Notes: generated from the letters alone by a model not told the origin. 64,000 nucleotides of DNA from Allobaculum mucilyticum (GCF_022701195.1 NZ_CP078089.1:1922001-1986000); one strand, 5' to 3'; numbered from the stretch's first letter, positions 8,034 to 18,170 are shown. Numbers and translations are program-made.

Positions 8034-8887
8034 TCATCATCGTTCTCTCTGTAACCCCTCCTTCCGTAAAAGGTGATATTACAAAATGGCTGTTTGAAAT
8101 CCATCCAGGCGTATATATCGGAAACCCAACAAGACTGGTTGCAGACAGACTGTGGAAACGGATTGAGCGGACAATTAAAAGCGGGAAAGCAGTTATGGTT
8201 CGCTCTGCTCATAATGAACAAGGATTTATCATCCAATCACATAACTCAGATTGGGAAATTGCAGATTTTGATGGACTGCAGCTCATGAGACGGCTGCCCC
8301 GGGAGCGTCCGAAAAGAGAAAGTCCTTCGGTTTCTAATCAGACCAAAACCAGTTCAACTCCATGCATCTCGGAGTTTCGGCTTCCCAAGGAGTTTGTCAT
8401 TCTTGATTTGGAAACGACCGGGCTCGACCCAGAGGCGGATTCTATTCTGGAAATAGGGGCTTTAAGAATCAGAAACTGGAAAATTGAAGATGTGTTCCAT
8501 ACGTTTGTTGCTTCTGAAATAGACATTCCAGAGAAAATTTCCGCTTTGACTGGCATAACAGCAGATTTGCTGCAGGGCGGAGCGACGGAAAGTGAAGCAT
8601 TATACAGCCTGGAACAATTCATTAATGGCAGTCCCATTGCTGGATATAATACTGAGTTCGATATCAGTTTCTTAAAAGAGGCGAGTACACACTATGAACT
8701 CAAATTTAATTTTGATGATGTCATTGATGTGTTGGAACTTGCTCGAATGAAAATTAATGATGTTGTAAACTATAAATTAACGACGGTTGCTTCGCGTTTT
8801 GGGATCAAATGTGAAACAACTCATCGTGCTCTAAGTGATTGTAAAACAATCCTATCTGTGCTTGAAAAATTGAACAAAAAGAAATAG
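8030..8887 (+). CDS. cas2: Cas2 fused to a DEDDh (DnaQ/RNase T-like) exonuclease
   Basis: 285 residues. Residues 1 to about 92 are a type I-E Cas2 (MIIIVLSVTPPSVKG start), followed by a polar linker of about 25 residues. Residues 120-285 are a DEDDh 3'-5' exonuclease: Asp126 and Glu128 (DLETTG), Asp211 (NTEFD), His265 and Asp270 (HRALSD). Cas2-DnaQ fusions are known in type I-E systems such as that of Streptococcus thermophilus, where the exonuclease trims 3' overhangs of prespacers before integration. All catalytic residues are intact. It ends only 41 bp before the first repeat. Confidence 0.96.
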   Translation: MIIIVLSVTPPSVKGDITKWLFEIHPGVYIGNPTRLVADRLWKRIERTIKSGKAVMVRSAHNEQGFIIQSHNSDWEIADFDGLQLMRRLPRERPKRESPSVSNQTKTSSTPCISEFRLPKEFVILDLETTGLDPEADSILEIGALRIRNWKIEDVFHTFVASEIDIPEKISALTGITADLLQGGATESEALYSLEQFINGSPIAGYNTEFDISFLKEASTHYELKFNFDDVIDVLELARMKINDVVNYKLTTVASRFGIKCETTHRALSDCKTILSVLEKLNKKK

Positions 8888-8928
8888 ACGTACGAGATAG
8901 GCTTCGATACCTAAAGCATTCACTTAGA
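8888..8928 (+). promoter_or_regulatory. CRISPR leader (very short)
   Basis: Only 41 bp separate the cas2 stop from the first repeat. The repeat orientation (handle GTGATCC at its 3' end) and the degenerate repeat at the far end place the leader here. Leader function and the array promoter may extend back into the cas2 3' end, where a weak TTGAAC is followed by GAGATA-like sequence. No strong promoter is visible. Confidence 0.55.
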
Positions 8929-11213
8929 CTTGTCCCCGCGTATGCGGGGGTGATCCCGCTGATCGATGCGCAGGATACAAAGATTTCCACTTGTCCCCGC
9001 GTATGCGGGGGTGATCCTCAACGGCCATGTCGTACAGCTGTTCAATGGTCCTTGTCCCCGCGTATGCGGGGGTGATCCTCAAGCGAACAACACGACCGGG
9101 AGGAAGGGGTACTTGTCCCCGCGTATGCGGGGGTGATCCTCAAGCGAACAACACGACCGGGAGGAAGGGGTACTTGTCCCCGCGTATGCGGGGGTGATCC
9201 GCCATTGTGTAGGCGTTGCCGTTTAAATACGTGCTTGTCCCCGCGTATGCGGGGGTGATCCTGGCAAAAAGCGCCTGATCATGGATGAAGCTTGCTTGTC
9301 CCCGCGTATGCGGGGGTGATCCTCTTTTCAAGACATCTGATAATCCGCATCCTTACTTGTCCCCGCGTATGCGGGGGTGATCCTATCATCCCATCTACCG
9401 CCGTAGAGACTCAGAACTTGTCCCCGCGTATGCGGGGGTGATCCCCGGCCTATGGACTGAACGGCCCGTTTGAATATCTTGTCCCCGCGTATGCGGGGGT
9501 GATCCCAAGAAAGTGACAGGCGCTGCATATATTCGGGACTTGTCCCCGCGTATGCGGGGGTGATCCCTGGTCACCGGCATTCGATCGGGTGTAAACCACC
9601 TTGTCCCCGCGTATGCGGGGGTGATCCTAATCCCCTTCAACCAAGATCCAACGCTGGCGGCTTGTCCCCGCGTATGCGGGGGTGATCCCTAAAACGCTCG
9701 CTTCGCCTACATCCGTAGGAACTTGTCCCCGCGTATGCGGGGGTGATCCTCGAAGTCCGGCTGATCTTTGTCACCATAAAAACTTGTCCCCGCGTATGCG
9801 GGGGTGATCCTCAGATGCTCAATGAGCTGACCGCCGTTATTGACTTGTCCCCGCGTATGCGGGGGTGATCCCCCACTTTGCGGATGTTCTGGCGGCCGCG
9901 TCGTCTTGTCCCCGCGTATGCGGGGGTGATCCTTACTTCCCCTGCGGGTCGGCGCCCTATACATGCTTGTCCCCGCGTATGCGGGGGTGATCCCCAAAGT
10001 CCATGCATCGGCTACCTACATGCGCACTTGTCCCCGCGTATGCGGGGGTGATCCTACGGCGGGCTGGCAGAGGACGTTCTTGAAAAACTTGTCCCCGCGT
10101 ATGCGGGGGTGATCCACTTCCAGAACCCAGAAGCGCCGGTTTCCCGTACTTGTCCCCGCGTATGCGGGGGTGATCCTAAATACGCTAATCCAAGAAGTAA
10201 GCCATCATCCTTGTCCCCGCGTATGCGGGGGTGATCCTAAGCTATTCGGACGGAAGCTCACTGATCACTACTTGTCCCCGCGTATGCGGGGGTGATCCTG
10301 TCTTGAAAAGCGCTTCGAGCGCAGTCGTTACCTTGTCCCCGCGTATGCGGGGGTGATCCCGCAGAGTTGAAGCCAATCAGGAGCATCTCGAACTTGTCCC
10401 CGCGTATGCGGGGGTGATCCTTTCAGAAGCGCTGGATTATCGCAGAGAGCTAACTTGTCCCCGCGTATGCGGGGGTGATCCTCGTACCACTTTGAGTTTT
10501 TCTGGCGATGGATACTTGTCCCCGCGTATGCGGGGGTGATCCCGCCCTCAATCCGCGCGAGCTCTCTTTTAGTCTCTTGTCCCCGCGTATGCGGGGGTGA
10601 TCCCAAGCATGCGGACGACTGGCAGGACCTGATCCGCTTGTCCCCGCGTATGCGGGGGTGATCCTTCAGAACGTACGAGCGTGGCAAAGAGACCAGGCTT
10701 GTCCCCGCGTATGCGGGGGTGATCCCCTGATGGGTCGCCAAGATGGAAAAATTTGTTCCTTGTCCCCGCGTATGCGGGGGTGATCCCAAGTTCTTATAAT
10801 GTGACAAGTTAGAGTAACACTTGTCCCCGCGTATGCGGGGGTGATCCTAGGACAATACGTATAATATAATTTACGTAAACCTTGTCCCCGCGTATGCGGG
10901 GGTGATCCTTCCCGACATCGTGGACAAGGCGGCCAAAGTCGCTTGTCCCCGCGTATGCGGGGGTGATCCCTGTATTACCTGCTCAATGTCCGTCCAAACC
11001 CGCTTGTCCCCGCGTATGCGGGGGTGATCCTGTACAACCCGAAGAGCGGCGCGCATATCCTGACTTGTCCCCGCGTATGCGGGGGTGATCCCACTGGTGA
11101 TGCTGATGATCCGATCCCTTATGACTTGTCCCCGCGTATGCGGGGGTGATCCTATCGTTTGCGATTTGCAGATCGACCAGTATGCCTTGTCCACGCAGTT
11201 GGGGACCCTCCAT
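8929..11213 (+). CRISPR. Type I-E CRISPR array, 37 identical repeats plus one degenerate terminal repeat, 37 spacers
   Basis: Repeats begin every 61 bp from 8929 to 11125. Each is 28 bp: CTTGT, stem CCCCGC, loop GTAT, stem GCGGGG, handle GTGATCC, closely similar to type I-E repeats of Firmicutes. Spacers are 33 bp. The last copy at 11186-11213 is degenerate (CTTGTCCACGCAGTTGGGG), marking the old, distal end, so the newest spacers lie at 8957 onward. Spacers 3 (9079-9111) and 4 (9140-9172) are identical. The even spacing and lack of repeat decay suggest a maintained, working array. Confidence 0.98.
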
Positions 11214-11292
11214 ATATTTAAGGGGATTGCGCTTCCATATCCTGTCATTATCAAGAGATGAAGAGATATTCGCACATTGCTTGGTAGTGTAA

Positions 11293-12965
11293 CAATGTCA
11301 TTAAGTTTAGTTGATTGAGGCCTTTCCTCCTTGATTGGAGGAGAGGTCTCTTTTCTTTTGTCTTTTTTCTTAGCAGAACATATCGGTTACTTGTTTGTAA
11401 TATTCGGTTTTTCGGGAATATCAGGTTGTTTTATACCTCAAATCGTGCGGCCGCTTCGCGGCCCGTTAAGTGACGGAAAGGAAAAATCTTATGCCCTCAC
11501 TTAACACATTCTGCAACCTGCAGTCGGCTGCTCTCAAGCGCTTCATCAAAGAAGAAGCATCCAATTCTGACAATCTGCTCCACCCGGATTCTGACTTCTC
11601 TCGCTCCCGCAGGCTTTCCGCTGTCGATCTGGCAGCCGTGGCCTACCAGACGGAAGATCGCTCGATCAACCGATCTCTTCCCATTCTTCCTGATTCTCTG
11701 TCCGACGTTTCTTTATCTGCCATTTCCCAGGGCAGACAGAAAATCAGGTTCTTGCTTTACTCTCACGTCTTCTATCGCATGAACGATTTGTTCTCTTCGG
11801 AGGATGACAAAACGTTTCATGGATGGCGACTATTGAGCGTCGACGGTTCTGAACTATCAGTCAGCCCCGATGGGAATGACATGTCTACCTATGGCGGATC
11901 GAAAAAGGGATCCAAGCACCATTTTTACCTTGCGAATCCGCTGTATGACGTGCTCAACCATGTTTATCTCGATCTGGTGATGCAGCCAGGTTCTCAGAAG
12001 AACGAGGACTCAGCTTTTCTGGAGCTGGCTCAGCGATACGAAGGAGAAAAGGCGATCTTCATTTGCGACAGAGGCTATGAAGCGCTTATGACTTTCTATC
12101 GTCTGAATCAGACCGATAAGCATTTCGTCATCCGAATCAAGGACGAATCTTCCTCTACCAGTATTCTGAAGCACTATCCAACACCAGATACTGAAGAATA
12201 TGACATTCCATTCGATGTGACTTTGACGTGTAAAAACAACTCCCATGTCAAGGCAAACTGGGAAACCTACAAATACATCTCGTCCTATTCAAAACATCCG
12301 GAATTCCAGAATGGAGTGACTGAACTGCCGCTCCACGGCAGAGTCGTACGCTATAAAACGGTCTGCGAAGGGATTGAGTCTTTCATCACACTTTTTACCA
12401 ACCTGCCGTTTGATGAATTCACCACCGAGGATCTCTGTGAAATCTACCGACTCCGCTGGCAAATTGAGCTCTCGTATCGAGATATCAAAGAGCGGATTGG
12501 ACTGAAGGATGTGCATGGACGCAAGAAGGAACTGGTCATTGGAGAAGTCTTCGCGAAAATGACGCTCTACAACCTGTATTCCCGGATCAGAAACAAGGTT
12601 GAAAACAGTCAGGAATTCGCTGAACGCTGCCGAAATGCCATGAAGAGGAAGTGGGAACAGAAGGCAGATTACGCATTTCTGATCACTGCGGTTCACGCGT
12701 TTCTATGGGACAGCGGAGTTTATACCGCAGACAAGCTGATCAATTTGATCCTTCATAAGACGCAGTCCGTTCGTCCAGGGCGAGCGGATAAGCGCAAAAA
12801 GAAGCGCTGACCAAAAGTTCTGAGAATCGAGAAAGCCACCAGGTGATTTTTTTAAACAGGTAAATAATCACCCTTTTCGTCGTGCTCGACAGAAATCTGG
12901 ACGCCAAAAATCACATGTAAGCTTAACGTTTGAGTGGACCTACCTTATCTAACTTAATGACATTG
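11293..12965 (+). mobile_element. IS4-family insertion sequence, copy 1 (intact)
   Basis: 1673 bp, bounded by inverted repeats beginning CAATGTCATTAAGTT, and flanked by a perfect 9-bp target duplication GTAGTGTAA (11284-11292 and 12966-12974). A long hairpin (about 11325-11360) followed by a T-rich stretch near the left end looks like a terminator that would block transcription entering from outside. It lies 80 bp beyond the end of the CRISPR array and next to the tRNA-Ala terminator. A second copy lies at 21086-22745. Confidence 0.93.
11491..12810 (+). CDS. IS4-family DDE transposase
   Basis: 439 residues. ATG at 11491 is preceded by AAAGGA; a GTG in frame at 11470 lacks a ribosome binding site. 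The catalytic triad is visible: Asp118 (SVDGSEL), Asp193 (ICDRGYE) and Glu326 within the IS4 signature Tyr319-Arg322-Glu326-Lys333 (YRLRWQIELSYRDIK). The reading frame is intact, in contrast to the copy at 21278-22592, which differs mainly by single-base losses in homopolymer runs. This copy is probably able to move. Confidence 0.93.
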   Translation: MPSLNTFCNLQSAALKRFIKEEASNSDNLLHPDSDFSRSRRLSAVDLAAVAYQTEDRSINRSLPILPDSLSDVSLSAISQGRQKIRFLLYSHVFYRMNDLFSSEDDKTFHGWRLLSVDGSELSVSPDGNDMSTYGGSKKGSKHHFYLANPLYDVLNHVYLDLVMQPGSQKNEDSAFLELAQRYEGEKAIFICDRGYEALMTFYRLNQTDKHFVIRIKDESSSTSILKHYPTPDTEEYDIPFDVTLTCKNNSHVKANWETYKYISSYSKHPEFQNGVTELPLHGRVVRYKTVCEGIESFITLFTNLPFDEFTTEDLCEIYRLRWQIELSYRDIKERIGLKDVHGRKKELVIGEVFAKMTLYNLYSRIRNKVENSQEFAERCRNAMKRKWEQKADYAFLITAVHAFLWDSGVYTADKLINLILHKTQSVRPGRADKRKKKR

Positions 12966-12978
12966 GTAGTGTAAATAC

Positions 12979-13013
12979 AAAAAAGTCGGAGACAAGTTGT
13001 TGTCTCCGACTTT
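12979..13013 (-). terminator. Terminator after tRNA-Ala
   Basis: Read on the minus strand: AAGTCGGAGACAA, short loop, TTGTCTCCGACTT, then a T run. It follows the tRNA-Ala gene directly. Confidence 0.85.
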
Positions 13014-13023
13014 GATTTCATTC

Positions 13024-13099
13024 TGGTGGAGCGTAGGGGGCTCGAACCCCTGACCTCTTGCATGCGAAGCAAGCACTCTCCCAGCTGAGCTAACACCCC
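13024..13099 (-). tRNA. tRNA-Ala, anticodon CGC
   Basis: 76 nt with encoded CCA. The anticodon loop TTCGCAT gives CGC, reading GCG. The acceptor stem GGGGTGT/ACGCTCC contains the G3-U70 wobble pair that is the main alanine identity element, and the T arm GGTTCGAGCC is standard. It points away from the tRNA-Glu gene 140 bp to its right. Confidence 0.95.
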
Positions 13100-13188
13100 A
13101 ATTCATTAGGATTATATCAAAAAACAGCAAGAGGTGAATAACAGAATGAAAAAATCTAATTTTAATACGGAAAATATAAGATTTTAAG

Positions 13189-13216
13189 TTGCGTTCTATG
13201 GAAGAGATGCTATTAT
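13189..13216 (+). promoter_or_regulatory. Promoter of tRNA-Glu copy 1
   Basis: TTGCGT at 13189-13194 and TATTAT at 13211-13216 with a 16-bp spacer, 25 bp before the tRNA. Confidence 0.6.
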
Positions 13217-13241
13217 ATTTAAGCACTGAACGAGAAAAACT

Positions 13242-13317
13242 GGCGCGTTGGAGAAACGGTTAACTCATATGCCTTTCACGCATACATTCACGGGTTCGAA
13301 TCCCGTACGCGTCACCA
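13242..13317 (+). tRNA. tRNA-Glu, anticodon TTC (copy 1)
   Basis: 76 nt with encoded CCA. Loop CTTTCAC gives anticodon TTC. Acceptor stem GGCGCGT/ACGCGTC pairs fully, with one G-U. The sequence is identical over its full length to the copy at 18309-18384, on the same strand about 5 kb away; the two flank the GH84 gene. Each copy has its own promoter and terminator. Confidence 0.96.
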
Positions 13318-13330
13318 TTTAAAAATAACA

Positions 13331-13356
13331 CCCGGAGAAATCCGGGCTTTTATTTT
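13331..13356 (+). terminator. Terminator after tRNA-Glu copy 1
   Basis: CCCGGA, loop GAAA, TCCGGG, then a T-rich tail. Confidence 0.85.
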
Positions 13357-13370
13357 GGGCTAGAGAAAAT

Positions 13371-13385
13371 ATGAAAACGCATCCA
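13371..13385 (+). promoter_or_regulatory. CcpA cre box upstream of the GH84 gene
   Basis: ATGAAAACGCATCCA fits the consensus WTGNAANCGNWWNCW at every position. It lies 122 bp before the GH84 start codon. This predicts carbon catabolite control of the glycosidase. A second perfect box precedes the lipoprotein gene at 23449. No clear -35/-10 pair was found for the GH84 gene. Confidence 0.6.
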
Positions 13386-13506
13386 AACGACCAAAAAAAG
13401 GGCGCTGTCATTTGTTAAACTAAAGTAATAATTCTCTTTTCGGGCGAATTTTGAAGAGAAAGGATGGAGGCATTTACGGGAAAATAGCCTCCTGGAAAGG
13501 AAAAAA

Positions 13507-16500
13507 ATGAGAAAGAAAAAAACCAGGCTGCTTGCTGCGCTGTTGAGTTTTTCTCTGTGCCCGCTCCCTTCAGCGGTTCTTGCAGAGCAGGCAGAGACAG
13601 ATCAGCTCCCTGAGGAACTTCGATACGAGATCTACCCAGTACCACATTCAATAGAATACGCATCAAATCCAGAGGAGTTTACTGTATCAGCAGAGGTAAA
13701 TGTCGTTGCTGACTCACAGATCGATCAGTATACAAAAGATTATCTTGAAGAGATTCTTGCTGAAAATGGGCTGACAGCAACGGAGTCAGAAAAGGTTGTA
13801 GCGGGAAAGACTAACATTTTACTTGGTGTAGATAACTCGGATGAGTTTGTAGATGAGTGGTTCGACGCTGCGCTCGAGGTCAGTGACGATCTTTTTGAGA
13901 AGAATGATGCCTATACACTGGATGTTGATGCAGAAGGAAACACCCAGATTATCGGAATTCTTGGAAAAGATACGGATGCAGCATTTTACGGCTTATCCTC
14001 CCTTGAAATGATGTTCTCGTCTTTTGAGGGGAATAAGCTGGTTGAAGCTTACATCGAAGACTATTCGGACATGGAACTGCGCGGCTTTATTGAAGGGTTC
14101 TATGGCGGATTCAGCTATGAAGGACGCGAAACTCAGATCCGCTTTTTGCGGAAAGTAAAGGGAAACATGTACGTCTTTGCCTCAAAGACAGATCCATATC
14201 ACGGCGGATCGCAGTGGGAAAACGTTTATCCACAAGAGGAGCTTGGCCAGATCGCCCATCTCGTCGATGTTGCTAAGGCGAATAAGGTGCGCTATGCCTG
14301 GTCCTTCCATGCTGGAAAATCGGGTTTTCTGAATGGTGTGTCAACCGATCCTCAGTCTTCTACATACTCGGAATATCAGCGAAGACTGACAGCACTTGAG
14401 GCGAAGTTCGAACAGCTGTATGAAATCGGCGTGCGTGATTTCCACATTCTGAATGACGATTATAACTCAGGGACTTATTCGGATATTGTGAATTTCCTTA
14501 ACGACATGAACGAATGGATCAAAGGCAAGGGAGACTGTGGCCCATTGGTTTTCTGTCCAATCAACTACAACATTACCTGGGGTAACACGGCTGCAGAAAT
14601 GGCAGCCTACAAAGACTCTCTGGATAAAGATATCCTTCTTTACTGGACGGGTGAAAAGGTAAACTGCCCTGTAACACAGAGCGACGTTGACTGGATCTAC
14701 TCCCGGACGGGCAATGAAATCGTCAACTGGCTCAACTATCCGTGTTCAGAGCACGATAAAGCCGGAATTTATCTTGGCTCGATCAATAACTATTTTTCTA
14801 CAGCAGATGGTCTTCAGCATTCCAAAGGTCTGATGTCCAATCCGGTTAACTATCCGGAAGCTAACAAAGTGGCGTACTTCCAGCTGATGTCCTGGCTCTG
14901 GAACAATGAGAACTACTCTGAATATGCAGATGAGCTCTGGCAGAACAGTTTCAAGTATATCGAGCCTGAAATTGCGGACAGCTATGCTACCGTAGCTCGC
15001 CATGTTTCCAACTGCCCGGATTCCGGCCGCTACGCCGGTGTTGGCTTCCCTGAATCAGAGGCGCTGAAAGCCAATCTTGAAGCAGCTCAGGAAAAACTTC
15101 TCGCTGGAACAGCCGGAAAGGACGATCCAGACGTCAAAGCTGTTTACGACGAGATGGAGAATGTTATCACGGCGGTTGTGGACATGAAAGAAAACGCATC
15201 CGACGAGCTGAAAATGGATCTGATGCCGTGGCTGGATTCATTGGAGAGTGTAGCAACCGCTATCGTTAATGAAATTGACTGCCTGGAAAGCCTGAATGAC
15301 GGCGATCTGGCATCTGCATGGGCGTACTTCTCGAAAGGTGCCGCTGCTCTTGATAGCTGGGATGCCAACATTACTCCGCAGTATGCGGATAAAAAAGCGA
15401 AAGCTGGAAGCAAACGACTTCAGCCGTTTGCGCAGAGAATCGAGAGCCATCTTTCGAATCTGATGATGCCAGCTCTTGATCCATCGTACGATAAAGTGAC
15501 ACCTACAGGCATTTCGTCTTTCAATACCAACACTAATATTGACAAGATGCTGGATGGAGATGAAACGACCTTTGCATCGTGGAATGAAGTGCAGACTGAA
15601 GGCGATTACTACGGTGTCGATCTTGGCCGTGTAGCGGATGTCCATGATATTACGATTATCCAGGGCGAAACGGATACGCATCATGATCGTTTCCATGAAT
15701 CAACTCTTGAGTATTCCGTAGACGGAACAAACTGGACCCCGATTGAAGAAAACATCAACAAATCCAACATTGTATATACTGGTCTGTCGATCCAGGCACG
15801 TTACGTACGTCTGCGTGTAACTGGATTTACGGAACCGTCGAATCCATCCAAAACGGATTTTTGGACCCGTGTGCGCGAGTTTGTGGTCAATAAGCCTGCA
15901 GAGCAGAGAACGGATCTCTATACGAACCTTGCTGACGATGAGGTTGGAACGGTAGTCACCGACCTGGGAGAGACGACTGAACGACTTGAACACCTGGGCA
16001 GTATCACTCTGAAACCCGACCAGTACATTGGTCTTCAGCTGCCGGCACCCGCGTTCGCTGCCAGCGTAACAGGCGAAAGCCTGCCTGAAGGCGTTGTTGC
16101 TGAATATTCACTTGACGGATCGACATGGTCTTCAGGTACCATCGATGGACGGGCCACCATTCTGTATGCCCGCCTTCGCAACACTGGCCAGTCTGCTGCG
16201 GCACTGACAGCTTCTTCTGCTTTGGCGATCACTAAAACGACTGGTGCTTCCGCAACTGCAACGTCCGACCTGCCGCTCAAAGAGGGCAGCTGGGCAAATC
16301 TGATTGACGGTAATCGAGATACCTATGCCTGGACAAGCGTGAATCAGGCTGCTGGTCAGGTGATTAATATTGATTTGGGCCGCGAACTGCCGTTTAATGC
16401 CCTGTCGATTTATATGGCAGAAAACCGTCCCCGTCTCTATCATGGAACAGTTTCTGTATCCGCTGATCAGGCCTTGTGGACACCTGTTTTGACGATTGAT

Positions 16501-18093
16501 GCTTCAAATGATGATACGACGATTGACGGAACCACACGCTATAAACGGGTAACGGGCGATAGCTCCATGATCCGCTATATCAAGCTTGAAGTAACCGACA
16601 GCGCGAAAGAAGAAACAACAGAAGGTGCAGCTTTCCTGAAGCTGCATGAAATCATGCTCAATGACAGTGCGCTTCCAGTTGATATTCCATCTCTCTTTAC
16701 GGGAACGGAAGAAAATATGGATGGAGCCGCCGACCAGAATCTGTCTACGGCTTTTACGGCACAGAATGAAACCGGAAGACTTGAGTATGTGGTTACCAGA
16801 AATGCTGAACAGAAAAATGTGCGGATTGTACAGGATGCTGATGCAATCTCCGGAGCAAAAGTCAGTGTCCAGATGGCTGGACAGACAGGCTGGACAGAAC
16901 TTGGTGTACTGGATCAGGCTGTAAAAGACCTGCCTGTATCGGTTGATGGATCCGTCTCCCGTGTCAGAATCGACTGGGATGCTAACTGCCAGAAGCCAAA
17001 GATTTATGAAATTATTCTGACTTCGAGTCAGAAAGACGCAGAGGATGTTGACGTTGCGTCAGTCGCCGCTCTTAGTGCGGTTACAGGTGAAACTGGTTCG
17101 ACGATCGCCGCACTAAATCTGCCTTCTTCCGTTCTTGTGACAATGGATAACGGCTCGACCCGCCGTCTTGGCGTTACCTGGAATACAGACGGGCTGGACC
17201 TTTCAGTTGCTGGTACATATCGCCTTGAAGGAACACTGACTCTTCCAGCAGGAGTAACGAACACAAACTCTGTCAAAGCCACAGTGTCTGTAATCCTGAC
17301 TGAACCGGTTGAGACAGTTGAGAACCTCGCCCTTTCTGAAGGAAAGACGGTTACAAGTTCCGGAGTTGAAGTTGAAGGATCTTGGACTGCTGATCTTGCC
17401 TTTGATGGCATTCATGATACTGATGAATCACGATGGAGTTCGCCGCTCCTCAAGAATGGAACTGCGGCTGATCAGACTCAGACGCCGCAGTGGCTGCAGA
17501 TTGATCTTGGAAAGACCTGTGAAATTCAGTTTGTTCATACCTACTATTTCAAAAAGGTATATGCGACTGATTATGACATTTCCGTCTCGACTGATGGCTC
17601 ACAGTGGACTGTAGTGAAGGAAGGTGCAGGTCTGGCAGCCAGCAGCGATACGATGAATCCAGAAGAAACGATCGTGTTCTCTACACCTGTCATTGGACGC
17701 TATGTGAAGTTCGACTACAAAGCAATTAACCACTTCGCAGCAGGAAACGCTCTGAGCGTGCGCGATATTGAGATAATGGGTAAAGAATCTGCCGCCGCCG
17801 CTTCCTATACAGCTCCAGCCGTTTCGGTAAAAGAGTGGAATAGAAATGAGAAAGCGAGCCCTGCTCTGATTCAGATGGCATATGACTACGCGAAGACGCT
17901 TCAAATGAACGACTTCAGCAATTCGACTATGAACGAAAGCGCATGGACGCTGAAAGTGAACGTCGGAGAAGCTCTGGCTCTTGTTCCAACAACCCAGAAA
18001 GCAGTCGATACCTATGCCAGCCAGCTGAACGCTCTTGTGCTCGATCTGCGTTTTGCTCCATCCAGCCAGAAATTTGAGGATTTAGCTGAATAG
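13507..18093 (+). CDS. Secreted GH84 beta-N-acetylglucosaminidase with discoidin-like domains
   Basis: 1528 residues. Signal peptide at residues 1-26 (lysine-rich start, hydrophobic core, cut near VLAEQ). An N-terminal hexosaminidase-type domain (about 37-190) precedes the GH84 barrel, which begins at RGFIEGFYGG (192-201). The catalytic aspartate pair is Asp317-Asp318 (ILNDDYN). Three discoidin/CBM32-like domains lie at about 664-791, 926-1051 and 1271-1426, with a bacterial Ig-like domain at about 1176-1264 and a helical FIVAR-like C-terminus. No LPXTG anchor is seen. Relatives are clostridial NagH/NagJ enzymes that release GlcNAc from mucin or hyaluronan. AAAGGA precedes the ATG. It stands alone between two tRNA-Glu genes. 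Confidence 0.9.
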   Translation: MRKKKTRLLAALLSFSLCPLPSAVLAEQAETDQLPEELRYEIYPVPHSIEYASNPEEFTVSAEVNVVADSQIDQYTKDYLEEILAENGLTATESEKVVAGKTNILLGVDNSDEFVDEWFDAALEVSDDLFEKNDAYTLDVDAEGNTQIIGILGKDTDAAFYGLSSLEMMFSSFEGNKLVEAYIEDYSDMELRGFIEGFYGGFSYEGRETQIRFLRKVKGNMYVFASKTDPYHGGSQWENVYPQEELGQIAHLVDVAKANKVRYAWSFHAGKSGFLNGVSTDPQSSTYSEYQRRLTALEAKFEQLYEIGVRDFHILNDDYNSGTYSDIVNFLNDMNEWIKGKGDCGPLVFCPINYNITWGNTAAEMAAYKDSLDKDILLYWTGEKVNCPVTQSDVDWIYSRTGNEIVNWLNYPCSEHDKAGIYLGSINNYFSTADGLQHSKGLMSNPVNYPEANKVAYFQLMSWLWNNENYSEYADELWQNSFKYIEPEIADSYATVARHVSNCPDSGRYAGVGFPESEALKANLEAAQEKLLAGTAGKDDPDVKAVYDEMENVITAVVDMKENASDELKMDLMPWLDSLESVATAIVNEIDCLESLNDGDLASAWAYFSKGAAALDSWDANITPQYADKKAKAGSKRLQPFAQRIESHLSNLMMPALDPSYDKVTPTGISSFNTNTNIDKMLDGDETTFASWNEVQTEGDYYGVDLGRVADVHDITIIQGETDTHHDRFHESTLEYSVDGTNWTPIEENINKSNIVYTGLSIQARYVRLRVTGFTEPSNPSKTDFWTRVREFVVNKPAEQRTDLYTNLADDEVGTVVTDLGETTERLEHLGSITLKPDQYIGLQLPAPAFAASVTGESLPEGVVAEYSLDGSTWSSGTIDGRATILYARLRNTGQSAAALTASSALAITKTTGASATATSDLPLKEGSWANLIDGNRDTYAWTSVNQAAGQVINIDLGRELPFNALSIYMAENRPRLYHGTVSVSADQALWTPVLTIDASNDDTTIDGTTRYKRVTGDSSMIRYIKLEVTDSAKEETTEGAAFLKLHEIMLNDSALPVDIPSLFTGTEENMDGAADQNLSTAFTAQNETGRLEYVVTRNAEQKNVRIVQDADAISGAKVSVQMAGQTGWTELGVLDQAVKDLPVSVDGSVSRVRIDWDANCQKPKIYEIILTSSQKDAEDVDVASVAALSAVTGETGSTIAALNLPSSVLVTMDNGSTRRLGVTWNTDGLDLSVAGTYRLEGTLTLPAGVTNTNSVKATVSVILTEPVETVENLALSEGKTVTSSGVEVEGSWTADLAFDGIHDTDESRWSSPLLKNGTAADQTQTPQWLQIDLGKTCEIQFVHTYYFKKVYATDYDISVSTDGSQWTVVKEGAGLAASSDTMNPEETIVFSTPVIGRYVKFDYKAINHFAAGNALSVRDIEIMGKESAAAASYTAPAVSVKEWNRNEKASPALIQMAYDYAKTLQMNDFSNSTMNESAWTLKVNVGEALALVPTTQKAVDTYASQLNALVLDLRFAPSSQKFEDLAE

Positions 18094-18170
18094 GAAAGCT
18101 ATACAGATGAAGCGGACTGAATGGCTAGCTCAGACAGTCTGACTGAATCCGAAAATTATATAGAACTACG

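Noticed and set aside
9140-11275. Minus-strand proteins with repeated ITPAYAGT and DHPRIRGDK segments
   Set aside because: These are translations of the CRISPR repeats in three frames, a well-known artefact; the 61-bp periodicity explains them completely.
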